From an uncultured Alistipes sp. (lineage in GTDB: Bacteria > Bacteroidota > Bacteroidia > Bacteroidales > Rikenellaceae), in the NCBI GenBank assembly GCA_900550375.1, contig URRP01000005.1:20261-84260 (forward strand): a stretch of DNA of 64,000 nucleotides. Direction: 5' to 3'. Position 1 is the stretch's first letter. Each line of letters begins with the position of its first letter. The notes under the pieces were generated by a model. It saw nothing but the letters and a program-made list of their open reading frames with translations, made no database searches and was not told the origin of the DNA. Positions 24,943 through 35,155 of this stretch are shown one piece after another. The position numbers and the translations under genes are program-made.

Positions 24943-27423
24943 TTATACTTTCGTCAGTTTGGCGAATTTCGCAAGCAGGGTCTTCTCGCCGTACTCCTCG
25001 AAAGCGACGACCAGTTTATGGTCGGCCGCCAAGGTCTCGATACGCACGATCCGACCGCGCCCGAACTTGGGATGTTCGACCTGCTCGCCGACGGTATAGC
25101 CCGATGCCGCAGCGTTTCCTGCGGCGGGCGCCGCACCGGCATTGAGCCGCCGCAGATTCTCCGGTGCAACGGGGCGTTGCAGCGCAGGGCGCCGAAAGGC
25201 GGGGTTCGCATCGCCCGCGCCGCTGCCCTCCGGCCGCGAAGCACCGAAACGATTGCCGGAGCCGCCCGAGCCGGATTTGGACGAATACCCTCCTCTTCCG
25301 CCGAACGCCGGTTTGCCGCCGGCACCGGCCGCCCGCTGCTGATAGCGCACGTCGAAACGCCGGCGCAGCTCTTCGAGCGCCGTGCGGCCGCCGGCTGCGG
25401 CCTCTTCGCGCACGGGCGTCTCGTCGGCACCGACCGCGCCGTCGAGATAGCGGGGGTCGATCTCGCGCAGGAAGCAGCTCGGACGCGAGAACTCCATGTT
25501 GCCCCACTTGAAACGCATCTCGGCATAGGAGAGCACCGCACTGCATTTTGCCCGCGTGAGGGCCACGTAGAACAGGCGCCGCTCCTCCTCGAAACCCTCG
25601 GGCGACTCGGCGGCACGCTGCGACGGGAAGAGGTTCTCCTCCAACCCGACGATATATACATATTTGAATTCCAGACCTTTGGCCGAATGGACGGTCATGA
25701 GCGTCACCTTGTCGTCGCTGCCCGCATCCTCCTTCTTGTCCATATCTGTGGTGAGCATCACGCTCTGCAACCACTCCTCGACGGTCGCCTCGGCAAGCTC
25801 CTCGCCGCCGCGGATCTCGGCGTCGCGCTGCTCTTTGAAAAGCTGCATCGAGTTGAGCAGCTCCTCGATATTGTCAAGCGCCGAAGCGGCCTCGGGGGTA
25901 TTCTCCTTGCGGTAGACCCCCAGAATACCCGAACGCGCCGCTACCTCCATACCGAAGTCGTAAAGCCCCTTTCCGGTCCGTTCGAGCGACAGCGCGCGAA
26001 TAAGCGCCACGAACTCCGCGACCTTGCGCGCAATGGTGCGCTGCACGGGATCGCCCGCCGGCTCCGCCACCAGTGCATCAACCGCTTCCCACATCGACGT
26101 CCCGTTCGCTGCGGCCAGTTCGGCGATACGCAGCACGGTCGTCTCCCCGATGCCGCGCGCCGGATAGTTGACGATGCGGCGGAAGGCTTCGTCATCGCGC
26201 GGATTGATAATCAGCCGGATGTAGGCCAGCATATCCTTGATCTCCTTACGGTCGTAAAACGACGCTCCTTTGTAGATACGGTAGGGAATACCGCGGCGGC
26301 GCAGCGCCTCTTCGAGCGCCTGCGACTGGTTATTGGTACGGTACAAGATCGCCGACTCATTCCACGCATCACCCGACGCACGCACCCGATCGCGCAGCTC
26401 CTGCACGACCAGTTCGGCCTCTTCACGGTCGGTATAGGCCTTCAATATCTTGATCTTCTCGCCCTCGTCGCCCTCCGAGAAGCACTTCTTCTCCATGCGG
26501 CGCGAATTATGAACGATCACCGAGTTGGCCGCCTCGACGATCGTGCGCGTCGAGCGGTAGTTCTGCTCCAGCTTGAAGACCTTGGCCGAGGGATAGTCGC
26601 GCTGGAAGGAGAGGATGTTCTCGATCTTGGCACCGCGGAACGAGTAGATCGACTGCGCGTCGTCGCCCACGACGCAGACCTTGCCGTGATGCTGCGACAG
26701 CCGGCGGATGATGATGTACTGCGCATAGTTGGTATCCTGATACTCGTCAACCAGAATATATTTGAACTGCTTCTGATAGCGTTCCAGCACGTCGGGACAG
26801 TCGCGCAGCAGGATGTTGGTCTGCAACAGCAGGTCGTCGAAATCCATCGCGCCGTTGTGCTTGCAGCGCTGGCAGTAGACGTTGTAGATGTTGCCCAGCT
26901 CGGGAATCTGCGCCCGCCGGTCTTCGGTAGCGTGCGTCGAATTGGCCAGATAGGCCCCGGGGGTGACCAGCGCGTTCTTGGCCTGCGAGATGCGCGAAGC
27001 CACCACGTTGGGTTTATACTTGTCGTCGGGAAGGTTCATCTCCTTGACGATGGTCTTGATAAGGTTCTTGGCGTCCGATGCATCGTAGATGGTGAAATTC
27101 GCGGGAAAACCGATCCGGTCGGCTTCGGTACGCAGGATGCGGGCGAAAATCGAGTGGAAGGTGCCCATGAAAATTTCCCTGCTTTTCCGGCCGGACACCA
27201 TCTGCCGGATGCGTTCGCGCATCTGCTCGGCAGCCTTATTGGTGAACGTCAGCGCCAGAATGCTCGTGGGTTCGACGCCTTGTTCGATCATATAGGCGAT
27301 GCGCGAGGTGAGCACACGCGTTTTGCCCGAGCCGGCTCCGGCGATGATAAGCGACGCGGAGTCGTAGGCTTCGACGGCGGCGCGCTGGGCGGGGTTGAGC
27401 CCCTGTAATATCGGTGATTCCAT
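24943..27423 (-). CDS. UvrD/PcrA/Rep family 3'-5' DNA helicase
   Basis: An 826-residue superfamily 1A helicase for repair and replication-fork maintenance. Motifs are Q region GLNPAQRAAVE, Walker A AGAGSGKTRVL, Ia TFTNKAAEQM, II VDEYQDTN, III GDDAQSIYSFRGA, IV LEQNYRST, V TVHSAKGLEF and VI ALTRAK. The C-terminal ~150 residues are low-complexity Gly/Arg/Ala-rich and end in a Tudor-like domain (VGEQVEHPKFGRGRIVRIE), the arrangement of PcrA, where that domain binds RNA polymerase. A TAACTTTG promoter core lies 23 bp upstream. It heads the run to nrnA. Confidence 0.95.
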   Translation of the reverse strand: MESPILQGLNPAQRAAVEAYDSASLIIAGAGSGKTRVLTSRIAYMIEQGVEPTSILALTFTNKAAEQMRERIRQMVSGRKSREIFMGTFHSIFARILRTEADRIGFPANFTIYDASDAKNLIKTIVKEMNLPDDKYKPNVVASRISQAKNALVTPGAYLANSTHATEDRRAQIPELGNIYNVYCQRCKHNGAMDFDDLLLQTNILLRDCPDVLERYQKQFKYILVDEYQDTNYAQYIIIRRLSQHHGKVCVVGDDAQSIYSFRGAKIENILSFQRDYPSAKVFKLEQNYRSTRTIVEAANSVIVHNSRRMEKKCFSEGDEGEKIKILKAYTDREEAELVVQELRDRVRASGDAWNESAILYRTNNQSQALEEALRRRGIPYRIYKGASFYDRKEIKDMLAYIRLIINPRDDEAFRRIVNYPARGIGETTVLRIAELAAANGTSMWEAVDALVAEPAGDPVQRTIARKVAEFVALIRALSLERTGKGLYDFGMEVAARSGILGVYRKENTPEAASALDNIEELLNSMQLFKEQRDAEIRGGEELAEATVEEWLQSVMLTTDMDKKEDAGSDDKVTLMTVHSAKGLEFKYVYIVGLEENLFPSQRAAESPEGFEEERRLFYVALTRAKCSAVLSYAEMRFKWGNMEFSRPSCFLREIDPRYLDGAVGADETPVREEAAAGGRTALEELRRRFDVRYQQRAAGAGGKPAFGGRGGYSSKSGSGGSGNRFGASRPEGSGAGDANPAFRRPALQRPVAPENLRRLNAGAAPAAGNAAASGYTVGEQVEHPKFGRGRIVRIETLAADHKLVVAFEEYGEKTLLAKFAKLTKV

Positions 27424-27445
27424 CTGTTTCGTACTTGTCGGACGA

Positions 27446-27453
27446 CAAAGTTA
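27446..27453 (-). promoter_or_regulatory. Promoter core for the helicase operon
   Basis: TAACTTTG on the minus strand, 23 bp before the start at 27423; no clear -33 element. Confidence 0.5.
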
Positions 27454-27511
27454 CGAATTTTTCGTATTCCCGCCTATGAAAAGCCGAAGAAGCGGGTCAG
27501 CTATTTTTCAT

Positions 27512-28240
27512 TCAGACGTAGAGACGGATCTGATGCAGCAGCGTGGCGGTGAAGAAGAGACCGATCAGGATGCAGAGCAGGATCAGCAGCCCGTTGAGCG
27601 CCCGTGCATCGGGCTTGGTGCGCAGTTCGCGGTTCTTGGCGATGTATTCGCGGAAGAAGAGGTAGAGCGCCGGCACGGTCGAAGCGGCCAGCAGGAAATC
27701 CTCGGGGATGCCGAAGAAATAGACCTTCGCCAGTCCGATCAGCGCCCAATGGCAGAGGAAGAGCACCAGAAAGATGTTGATGCGGCGCGTGAAGGCCAGC
27801 ATCAGGCCGATGGTGAAGACCGCCACCGAGCAGGGCATCACGGGCATCGTCATCATCGGGAACGACAGACCGCGCGCCAGCGAGAAGAGCGGATAGGCCA
27901 GCGGCATGAGGTAGAGCAGCAGCGCGAAGCCGTTGGGACGGCCCGTGCGTTCGAACCGTGTGAAATCGGCGTAGAGGTCGTAGAGCCAGATCGCCGCCAT
28001 GATCCCCCAGAAGAGGGCCAGCACATTGCTGTAACTGCGCTCGCCGCACCAGACGAGGTAGTAGACGACGGCGATCCATGCGTTGAGACCCGCCAGAAAG
28101 AGCTTCATGGCCCGTTTGACGTTTCGTGTCGGGCGGAGGTAAAGCAGCACGGTGAGCAGTGCCGCCAGCAGCACGATCGCGATCTGCCACGGCCATGTGG
28201 CGGCGTTGTAACGGGCGATGGTACTCCAGAAAATCTCCAT
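27512..28240 (-). CDS. DUF6064-like polytopic membrane protein
   Basis: A 242-residue membrane protein with about seven hydrophobic segments. The start MEIFWSTIARYNAATWPWQ and the order of segments resemble DUF6064 proteins, of unknown function. It has no catalytic motif. It lies 5 bp after the second ThrE subunit on the same strand and so is probably co-transcribed with the exporter. Confidence 0.65.
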   Translation of the reverse strand: MEIFWSTIARYNAATWPWQIAIVLLAALLTVLLYLRPTRNVKRAMKLFLAGLNAWIAVVYYLVWCGERSYSNVLALFWGIMAAIWLYDLYADFTRFERTGRPNGFALLLYLMPLAYPLFSLARGLSFPMMTMPVMPCSVAVFTIGLMLAFTRRINIFLVLFLCHWALIGLAKVYFFGIPEDFLLAASTVPALYLFFREYIAKNRELRTKPDARALNGLLILLCILIGLFFTATLLHQIRLYV

Positions 28241-28245
28241 ACAAA

Positions 28246-28749
28246 TCAGACTTTACGGGGTTTATGGCGCCGCGTGAGCGAGAAGGCGCGGCGGCGGAAG
28301 AGGATAATCGGCACCGTCGAACCGACGGCCAGCATGAAGACGACACTGACAGTGACGGTCGCATTGAGCAGAAACGCATCCATATATTGCCGCGCCGCAT
28401 CGCTCTCGGCGGTATGCTGCATGAGCATAATCAGAGCGAAGACCGTTTTGTAGGCGTAGATGCCCGGCACCATCGGCAGCAGGGCGGGAATCGAGAGGAC
28501 GGTGGTCGGACAGTAGATCCGTCCGCCGAGCCAAAGGCTTCCCAGCCCGATGAGCAGCGAGGCGCAGAGCGTCGCCGTGGTGATGTCGAGTCCGACATAG
28601 GTCATCAGACAGAAACGCAGGGCGTGTCCTGCGGCGGCCAGCAGGGCGATCGGAGGAAAAGCCCGCAGGGGCGGGTCGGAGATGGCTCCGAAGCCGATCG
28701 CCGCAACAGCGGCGAAAAACCCGTCGACGAAAATATCCGCAGCGATCAT
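28246..28749 (-). CDS. Threonine/serine exporter, small ThrE_2 subunit
   Basis: A 167-residue membrane protein corresponding to the C-terminal half of ThrE (DUF3815/ThrE_2). Five hydrophobic segments are visible; the motif MVPGIYAYKTVFALI is characteristic. In many bacteria ThrE is one polypeptide; here it is split, with this start overlapping the stop of the large subunit by 4 nt (ATGA). Together they would export threonine or serine, although related split proteins may carry other small acids such as succinate. Confidence 0.85.
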   Translation of the reverse strand: MIAADIFVDGFFAAVAAIGFGAISDPPLRAFPPIALLAAAGHALRFCLMTYVGLDITTATLCASLLIGLGSLWLGGRIYCPTTVLSIPALLPMVPGIYAYKTVFALIMLMQHTAESDAARQYMDAFLLNATVTVSVVFMLAVGSTVPIILFRRRAFSLTRRHKPRKV

Positions 28750-29513
28750 AACAGACTTCCTTTCACCATTAACAGGGTGACCGACAACCCCACCGCAATA
28801 CAGAGAATCAGCAGCAGAGCGCCGATCAGACGGCTGCAGCCGATCAGCACGTGCCCTTCGACGATGTCGATCACGCCGTTGATAAGGGGCACGCCCGGCA
28901 CGAGGAACAGCACGCTCGTGGCGATAGCCGTCTCGGCCGTGCAGTCGAAGCGCAGCGCAGCCGAAGCACACAGCGACGCGATGAAAGCCGAAAGGATGAA
29001 GATGATGAAGTGGTTCACACCGGCCTTGGTCAGCTGCTGTTTGGCCGCAAACCCCGCCAGCGTCGCCGTGAAGACGATCCCCACGGCAACCCAGTCGCCG
29101 TTGAAAAGTTTGCAGAACGACGCGTTGGCCAGCCCCACGACCATCAGCACGAACATCGGGTCCATACGCGACTTGGCGGTCAGCTTGCGGTACTTCTCGC
29201 GGATCGCATCGAGCGGCAGCCGCCGGTCGACGGCCTCCCAGCTCAGCGAGCTGAGATCGGAGTTGCGTTCGAAGCTGATCGGCAGATGCGGAATCTCGAC
29301 CACCTGCGTCACCACCTGCGGATTCCCCTCCTCGCGCACGGTCAGAATCGACGTGCGCTGAAAGGTCGTCAGCCGCACGTCGACCTCCTGCGAAGCTCCG
29401 ATGCGGCGGGCGTTGCGCACCACGCGCGAAGTATGCACCCCCGATCCCAACAGATAGGTGGCATACTCGCCGATAAAATCGAGCAGCTCGGTCAGCTCCG
29501 CTTGTGTTTTCAT
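28746..29513 (-). CDS. Threonine/serine exporter, large ThrE subunit (DUF1212)
   Basis: A 255-residue protein. The N-terminal ~115 residues are soluble (LLGSGVHTSRVVRNARRIG, a hydrolase-like ThrE region) and the C-terminal part holds about five membrane segments ending at ALLLILCIAVGLSVTLL. Family length and order match the DUF1212 half of ThrE. First gene of a three-gene run with ThrE_2 and the DUF6064-like protein. A TAATTTTG core lies 8 bp upstream of the start. Confidence 0.85.
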   Translation of the reverse strand: MKTQAELTELLDFIGEYATYLLGSGVHTSRVVRNARRIGASQEVDVRLTTFQRTSILTVREEGNPQVVTQVVEIPHLPISFERNSDLSSLSWEAVDRRLPLDAIREKYRKLTAKSRMDPMFVLMVVGLANASFCKLFNGDWVAVGIVFTATLAGFAAKQQLTKAGVNHFIIFILSAFIASLCASAALRFDCTAETAIATSVLFLVPGVPLINGVIDIVEGHVLIGCSRLIGALLLILCIAVGLSVTLLMVKGSLL

Positions 29514-29520
29514 GACGGCG

Positions 29521-29528
29521 CAAAATTA
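29521..29528 (-). promoter_or_regulatory. Promoter core for the thrE genes
   Basis: TAATTTTG on the minus strand, only 8 bp from the ATG at 29513, so the message would be nearly leaderless. Confidence 0.4.
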
Positions 29529-29641
29529 ATAAAATTTTTAAACAACTACGCATCTGCGGCGGATTGTTCCCTTCGTCGGAAGAAAAATCGGATTCCTCCG
29601 TTTTTTCAGCGGTCGGTTCAATTTTTTCGGATTTTTTTCGT

Positions 29642-29649
29642 TAAATTTG
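29642..29649 (+). promoter_or_regulatory. Promoter core for hemW
   Basis: TAAATTTG, 16 bp before the hemW ATG; T-rich sequence upstream without a clean -33 element. Confidence 0.55.
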
Positions 29650-29665
29650 TTAGATAGTTGAACAA

Positions 29666-30781
29666 ATGGCGGGACTCTATTTCCATATTCCTTTCTGCAA
29701 GCGCATCTGCGCCTACTGCGACTTCTACAAATCGGCCGATCTGCGGGCGATGAAGGATGTCGTCGGGGCGATGCACGACGAACTGCGCCGCGAAGCGGAG
29801 TTCCTGCCGGCGAAACGACTGCGCACGATCTACTTCGGCGGCGGAACCCCCTCGCTGCTGCCCCCCGAACAGTTGGAGGAGTTTATCGCCCATGCCGCCG
29901 AACGGTTCGACTGCACGACGCTCGAAGAATGTACCGTCGAGGCCAATCCCGACGATCTGACGCCCGACTATCTCGCCCGGCTGGCACGCACGCGGGTCGA
30001 CCGTCTCTCGATCGGCGTACAGTCGTTCGACGACGGGGAGCTGCGCCTGATGAACCGCCGCCATACGGCCGACGCGGCCCGCAACGCCGTGCGGCGGGCA
30101 CAAGAGGCGGGATTTACGAACATAACGGTCGATCTGATCTTCGGCGTGCCCGGCTTCGGAATCGAGACGCTGCGGCGCAACCTGCGCGAAACGGTCGCGC
30201 TGGGCGTGCAGCACGTTTCGGCATACCATTTGACCATCGAACCCGGAACGACCTTCGGCCGCCGCATGGCGCAGGGAAGATTCGCGCCCGTGGCGGAGGA
30301 GACGAGCGAGGAGGAGTTCCTCACGGTGCACCGCACGCTGACCGATGCCGAATTCGAACACTACGAAGTCTCGAACTTCGCGCAGCCCGGCCGGCGGGCG
30401 CTCCACAACAGCGCCTACTGGAGTGGCGAGCCTTATCTGGGGATCGGTCCCGCGGCGCACTCGTTCGACGGCGAATGCCGGCGCTGGGCCGTCTCCGACA
30501 TCGGACGGTATCTCGCCGGCGGCGGCTACGAATCGGAACGGCTCACCGAGCGCGATCACTACAACGAGACCGTGATGACGGCGCTGCGCACGGCCGAAGG
30601 AGTCGACACGAAAGAGATCGGCCGACGGTTCGGCCGGACGCGGCTCGACAAACTGCTCGACGCAGCGCGCCCGTGGCTCGACGCAGGCGATGCGACCCTG
30701 CGCGACGGACGGCTCGCAATCCCTGCCGAGCGGTTTTTGCTGTCGGACGCCGTGATCGCCGCTCTGTTCTGGGAATGTTAA
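29666..30781 (+). CDS. hemW: Radical SAM haem chaperone HemW
   Basis: A 371-residue radical SAM protein of the HemN-like class. The cluster motif is C11-x3-C15-x2-C18 (FCKRICAYCDF), followed by IYFGGGTPSLL (SAM-binding glycines), VEANPDDLT, RLSIGVQSFDD and YEVSNFAQPG. The short N-terminus and the residues around the cluster fit HemW, which binds haem, and not true coproporphyrinogen dehydrogenase HemN. It is monocistronic: the glycogen cluster downstream has its own promoter. Confidence 0.93.
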   Translation: MAGLYFHIPFCKRICAYCDFYKSADLRAMKDVVGAMHDELRREAEFLPAKRLRTIYFGGGTPSLLPPEQLEEFIAHAAERFDCTTLEECTVEANPDDLTPDYLARLARTRVDRLSIGVQSFDDGELRLMNRRHTADAARNAVRRAQEAGFTNITVDLIFGVPGFGIETLRRNLRETVALGVQHVSAYHLTIEPGTTFGRRMAQGRFAPVAEETSEEEFLTVHRTLTDAEFEHYEVSNFAQPGRRALHNSAYWSGEPYLGIGPAAHSFDGECRRWAVSDIGRYLAGGGYESERLTERDHYNETVMTALRTAEGVDTKEIGRRFGRTRLDKLLDAARPWLDAGDATLRDGRLAIPAERFLLSDAVIAALFWEC

Positions 30782-30811
30782 GGTTAAGTTATTATTAAAT
30801 ATTTTTATAAA

Positions 30812-30843
30812 TTTGTAATATCGATCATTCGGCAGTACCTTTG
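30812..30843 (+). promoter_or_regulatory. Promoter of the glycogen synthase-phosphorylase gene
   Basis: TTTG (30812-30815), 20-bp spacer, TACCTTTG (30836-30843): an exact match to the Bacteroidota consensus. It predicts a leader of ~55 nt before the ATG at 30905. Confidence 0.8.
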
Positions 30844-30904
30844 CAGACGGATCATCCGCGATACCGCTCAAGGAACGAGAAGAATAATCAAAAATCCGAA
30901 AGAT

Positions 30905-33900
30905 ATGAACGAAAACGAACTGCTGACGCCCGACTACCTCTTCGAGGTGAGTTGGGAGGTCTGCAACAAAGTCGGCGGCATCCACACCGTCGTTTCGACC
31001 AAGGCCCGCACCGTCGAGAGCAAGCTGGGCGACAACTATCTGCTCATCGGTCCCGACGTGCAGCGCGAAGGCAGCAACCCCGAGTTCGAAGAGGACGACG
31101 AGCTGCTCAAAGCGTGGCGCCAGAGCGTCTACAACGACGGCATCCGCATCCGCATCGGCCGCTGGAAGGTCGTCGGCCGCCCGATCGTGGTGCTGGTCGA
31201 CTATACCTCGCTCTTCTCGAAGAAGGACGACATTCTGAAATTCCTGTGGGAGACCTATCACGTCGACTCGATCTCGGGACAGTGGGACTACGTCGAACCG
31301 GTACTCTTCGGCCACGCAGCCGGACAGGTCATCGCCTCCTACGTGGAGAACTTCTGCGCCTCGACCGACAAGGTGACAGCCCACTTCCACGAATGGATGA
31401 CCGCCGCCGGCGGACTCTACCTGCGCAAATACTCGCCCTACGTGGCCACGGTCTTCACGACCCACGCCACGGTGACGGGGCGCTGCGTGGCCGGCAACGG
31501 ACTGCCGCTCTACAAGGATCTGGGACGGCTGAATGCCGACGAACTGGCCCGCCAGTTCAACGTCATGGCCAAACACTCGATCGAGAAGATCGCCTCGCAG
31601 GAGCACGACGTCTTCTGCACCGTGAGCGAAATCACCGCCCGCGAATGCGAGAGCCTGCTGGGCAGTGCGGTGGATGTCGTCACTCCCAACGGTTTCGAGG
31701 ACGACTTCGTGTGGAACGGCAAGGAGTTCGACGAAAAACGGACGGAGGCACGCCACGCGATGATCCGCACGGCCGAAGCGATGCTGAGCTACAAATTCGC
31801 CGGCGAACCCCTGATCGTCGGCACGAGCGGCCGCTACGAGTTCCGCAACAAGGGCATCGACATCTTCCTCGACGCACTGAAACAGCTCGCCGAAACAGAC
31901 GCCCTCGACCGCGAGGTGCTGGTCTACATCACCGTACCGGCCGCTACGACCGGTCCCCGCAAAGATTTGCTGGCGCATCTGGCCGACGAGAACGCTCCGA
32001 TCGACCCGAAGCAGAACCGCTTCTGCACCCATTATCTCGAACATCCCGAATGGGATCAGATCCTCGGATCGATCAACGGCAGCATACTGGCCAATCCTGC
32101 GTCGAAGGTGAAGGTGATCTTCGTCCCGACCTACCTCAACGGCAACGACGGCATCTTCGACAAGAGCTACTACGAACTGCTCGTGGGAATGGATATGACG
32201 CTCTTCCCCTCGTATTACGAGCCGTGGGGCTACACGCCGCTCGAATCGACGGCCTTCTCGGTGCCGACGCTCACCACCACACTGGCCGGATTCGGTCTGT
32301 GGGCCGGCTCGCAGGGTGAGCACGAGGGCGTGGTGCTCGTCGCCCGCAACGACGACAACTATGCCGAAGCGGCGCATGAAATCGCCAAGTCGCTGCTGCA
32401 CTTCACCAAATACACGCCGCAGGAGATCAAGATCGCCCGCAGCGCCGCCGCCGAACTGTCGCGCACGGCCCTGTGGAGCGAACTCTTCGCCGCCTACGAA
32501 ACGGCCTACTCGAAGGCGATCGAACGTTCGGTGACCCGCACCAACCGCGCGGTGCTCAACGACGGCGGCGGCGCGACCGAACAGATCAACTTCGTGCGGC
32601 AGCAGCTCATCACCGAGAAGCCGCACTGGAACCGTGTGATGGTCGAGAAAGTGCTGCCCAAACGGCTTCACGCCCTCGAAGTCCTCTCGCATAACCTCTG
32701 GTGGAGCTGGACCAGCGGCGCCCGCGATCTGTTCGAATACAGCGACCAGAAACTGTGGTCGGAGTGCGAAAAGAACCCCATCGTCTTCCTCGACCGGCTG
32801 CCGCTCGAACGCCTGCAGGAGTTGGAGGGAGACAGCTCGTTTCTGGCGATGCTCGACAGCGTTTACGCCCTGTTCAACGAATATATGAGCGAAAAGCCCG
32901 ATCCGACAGCGCCGACGATCGCCTACTTCTCGATGGAGTACGGTCTCCATTCGTCGCTGAAGATCTATTCGGGCGGTCTGGGTATCCTTGCAGGCGACTA
33001 CCTCAAGGAGGCATCGGACAAGAACGTGCCGATGGTGGCCATGGGGCTTCTGTACCGCTACGGTTATTTCACGCAGCGGCTGTCGTCGCAGGGGGCGCAG
33101 GAGGCAACCTACGAGGCGCAGAACTTCTCGAAGCTGCCGATCTCGCCCGTGCGCGACGAACTGGGCAACTGGACCACCGTACAGATCGCCCTGCCGGGAC
33201 GAACACTCTCGGCCCGCGTCTGGAAATGCCAGGTCGGCCGCACCGACCTCTTCCTGCTCGACACCGACTACGAAGCCAATTTGGACGAAGACCGTCAGAT
33301 CACCCACTATCTCTACGGCGGCGACTGGGAGAACCGCCTCAAGCAGGAGCTGCTGCTCGGTCTGGGCGGCATCCGCGCCCTGCGCGCGATGGGCATCAAG
33401 CAGGAGGTCTACCACTGCAACGAGGGACACGCGGCCTTCATCGGCATCGAACGCATCCGCGACTTGGTACGCCGCAAGCTCACCTTCTCCGAAGCGCTGG
33501 AGGTGATCCGTTCGTCGTCGCTCTTCACCACCCACACCCCCGTGCCGGCCGGCCACGACGCCTTCCCCGAGTCGATGATCCGTCAGTATCTGGCCCACTA
33601 CCCCGATGTGCTGGGCATCACGTGGGAGCAGTTCATCAATCTGGGCAAGACCAACCCCAACGACCCCGAGGAGCGGTTCTCGATGTCGGTGCTGGCGTGC
33701 AACCTCTCGCAGGAGGTCAACGGCGTATCGTGGCTCCACGGTGAGGTATCGAAGGATATTCTGGGCAATATGTGGCCCGGCTACTTCAAGAACGAACTGC
33801 ATATCGGCTACGTCACCAACGGCGTGCACTTCCCCACATGGTGCGCCTCGAACCTGCGGCGCCTCTACCTCCGCTATTTCCCCGACGGATTCTCGGGACA

Positions 33901-35155
33901 CGACTACAACATTCCCGCGTGGCAGAAGGTACACGACATTCCCGCCGCAAAGTTGTGGCAGGAGCGCATCTTCCTCAAGCGCAAGCTGGTGGATCATATC
34001 CGCAAACGGTACAGCGACCCCGCACAGGTGCGTATCGACTCGCCGCGCCAGATGGTGCAGATCGTCGAAGGAATCAAACCCGACGTGCTGACGATCGGCT
34101 TCGCACGCCGTTTCGCAACCTATAAACGCGCGTACCTGCTCTTCACGAACCTCGACCGTCTGTCGGCGATCGTCAACAACAAGGAGCGGCCCGTGCAGTT
34201 CATCTTCGCGGGAAAGGCACATCCCAACGACAAACCGGGACAAGATCTTATCAAGCGCATCGTCGAGGTGGCGGCCATGCCGCAGTTCGTCGGGAAAATT
34301 CTCTTCCTGCAGAACTACGACATGGAATTGGCGCGAAAAATGGTGCAGGGCGTAGACGTATGGCTCAACACACCGACCCGTCCGCTCGAGGCGTCGGGCA
34401 CGTCGGGCGAGAAGTGCGTCATGAACGGCGTGCTGCAATTCTCGGTACTCGACGGCTGGTGGGTCGAGGGCTACAAGGAGGGCGCCGGCTGGGCGCTGCC
34501 GATGGAACGTACCTTCGCCGACCAGCGGTTCCAAGACGAGCTGGACGCCGAGATCATCTACAACACCATCGAGGAGCAGATCGTGCCGCTCTACTACAAG
34601 CGCGACGCACAGAACGTTCCCCACGACTGGGTGGAGTCCATCAAACGGTGCGTGGCCGACGTGGCGTCGAATTTCACGACCAACCGCATGATGCGCGACT
34701 ACGAGGAGCGCTTCTACACCAAGCTGGCGGCCCGCCGCCACGAGATCGTCGAGGGAGACTATATGCTGGCCCGCGAGATCGCGGCGTGGAAACGCAAGAT
34801 TTCGGCCGCATGGGACAAGGTACGTGTCGTAGAGGTCAAGCAAGCGAAGATCGACCGCGCGGCGATGTTCGTCGGCGAGCACTACCGCTTCGAGATTCGA
34901 ATCGAAATCGCCGACCTCCAGCCCGAAGATATCGGTGCGGAGCTGGTCGTAGCCAAACAGATCGAGTACGGCCAGCCGGTCAACGTGATCGAAACGGTGC
35001 CGCTCGAACGCACGTCGGTCGACGGAACGACGGTCACCTATGCACTCGACTACCGTTCGAGCCGTTCGGGGTCGTTCGACGTGGCGCTGCGCATCTACCC
35101 CTCGAACCCGCGCCTGCCGCACCGCATGGATTTCGCGCTGGTGAAGTGGGCATAG
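30905..35155 (+). CDS. Bifunctional glycogen synthase (GT3-like)-alpha-glucan phosphorylase (GT35) fusion
   Basis: A 1416-residue cytoplasmic protein joining two opposing enzymes of glycogen metabolism. The N-terminal ~540 residues are a GT3-type synthase: EVSWEVCNKVGGIHTVV at the start and the E-x7-E nucleotide-sugar motif EPWGYTPLE (E439, E447). After ~570 comes the phosphorylase region with LEVLSHNLWWSW, YFSMEYGLHSSLKIYSGG, CNEGHAAF and the PLP lysine in EASGTSGEKCVMNG (K1170). A C-terminal beta region (~1310-1416) closes it. Bacteroidota encode such large alpha-glucan family phosphorylases. It heads the glycogen cluster. No frameshift is seen at the domain junction, so the fusion is real. 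Confidence 0.9.
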   Translation: MNENELLTPDYLFEVSWEVCNKVGGIHTVVSTKARTVESKLGDNYLLIGPDVQREGSNPEFEEDDELLKAWRQSVYNDGIRIRIGRWKVVGRPIVVLVDYTSLFSKKDDILKFLWETYHVDSISGQWDYVEPVLFGHAAGQVIASYVENFCASTDKVTAHFHEWMTAAGGLYLRKYSPYVATVFTTHATVTGRCVAGNGLPLYKDLGRLNADELARQFNVMAKHSIEKIASQEHDVFCTVSEITARECESLLGSAVDVVTPNGFEDDFVWNGKEFDEKRTEARHAMIRTAEAMLSYKFAGEPLIVGTSGRYEFRNKGIDIFLDALKQLAETDALDREVLVYITVPAATTGPRKDLLAHLADENAPIDPKQNRFCTHYLEHPEWDQILGSINGSILANPASKVKVIFVPTYLNGNDGIFDKSYYELLVGMDMTLFPSYYEPWGYTPLESTAFSVPTLTTTLAGFGLWAGSQGEHEGVVLVARNDDNYAEAAHEIAKSLLHFTKYTPQEIKIARSAAAELSRTALWSELFAAYETAYSKAIERSVTRTNRAVLNDGGGATEQINFVRQQLITEKPHWNRVMVEKVLPKRLHALEVLSHNLWWSWTSGARDLFEYSDQKLWSECEKNPIVFLDRLPLERLQELEGDSSFLAMLDSVYALFNEYMSEKPDPTAPTIAYFSMEYGLHSSLKIYSGGLGILAGDYLKEASDKNVPMVAMGLLYRYGYFTQRLSSQGAQEATYEAQNFSKLPISPVRDELGNWTTVQIALPGRTLSARVWKCQVGRTDLFLLDTDYEANLDEDRQITHYLYGGDWENRLKQELLLGLGGIRALRAMGIKQEVYHCNEGHAAFIGIERIRDLVRRKLTFSEALEVIRSSSLFTTHTPVPAGHDAFPESMIRQYLAHYPDVLGITWEQFINLGKTNPNDPEERFSMSVLACNLSQEVNGVSWLHGEVSKDILGNMWPGYFKNELHIGYVTNGVHFPTWCASNLRRLYLRYFPDGFSGHDYNIPAWQKVHDIPAAKLWQERIFLKRKLVDHIRKRYSDPAQVRIDSPRQMVQIVEGIKPDVLTIGFARRFATYKRAYLLFTNLDRLSAIVNNKERPVQFIFAGKAHPNDKPGQDLIKRIVEVAAMPQFVGKILFLQNYDMELARKMVQGVDVWLNTPTRPLEASGTSGEKCVMNGVLQFSVLDGWWVEGYKEGAGWALPMERTFADQRFQDELDAEIIYNTIEEQIVPLYYKRDAQNVPHDWVESIKRCVADVASNFTTNRMMRDYEERFYTKLAARRHEIVEGDYMLAREIAAWKRKISAAWDKVRVVEVKQAKIDRAAMFVGEHYRFEIRIEIADLQPEDIGAELVVAKQIEYGQPVNVIETVPLERTSVDGTTVTYALDYRSSRSGSFDVALRIYPSNPRLPHRMDFALVKWA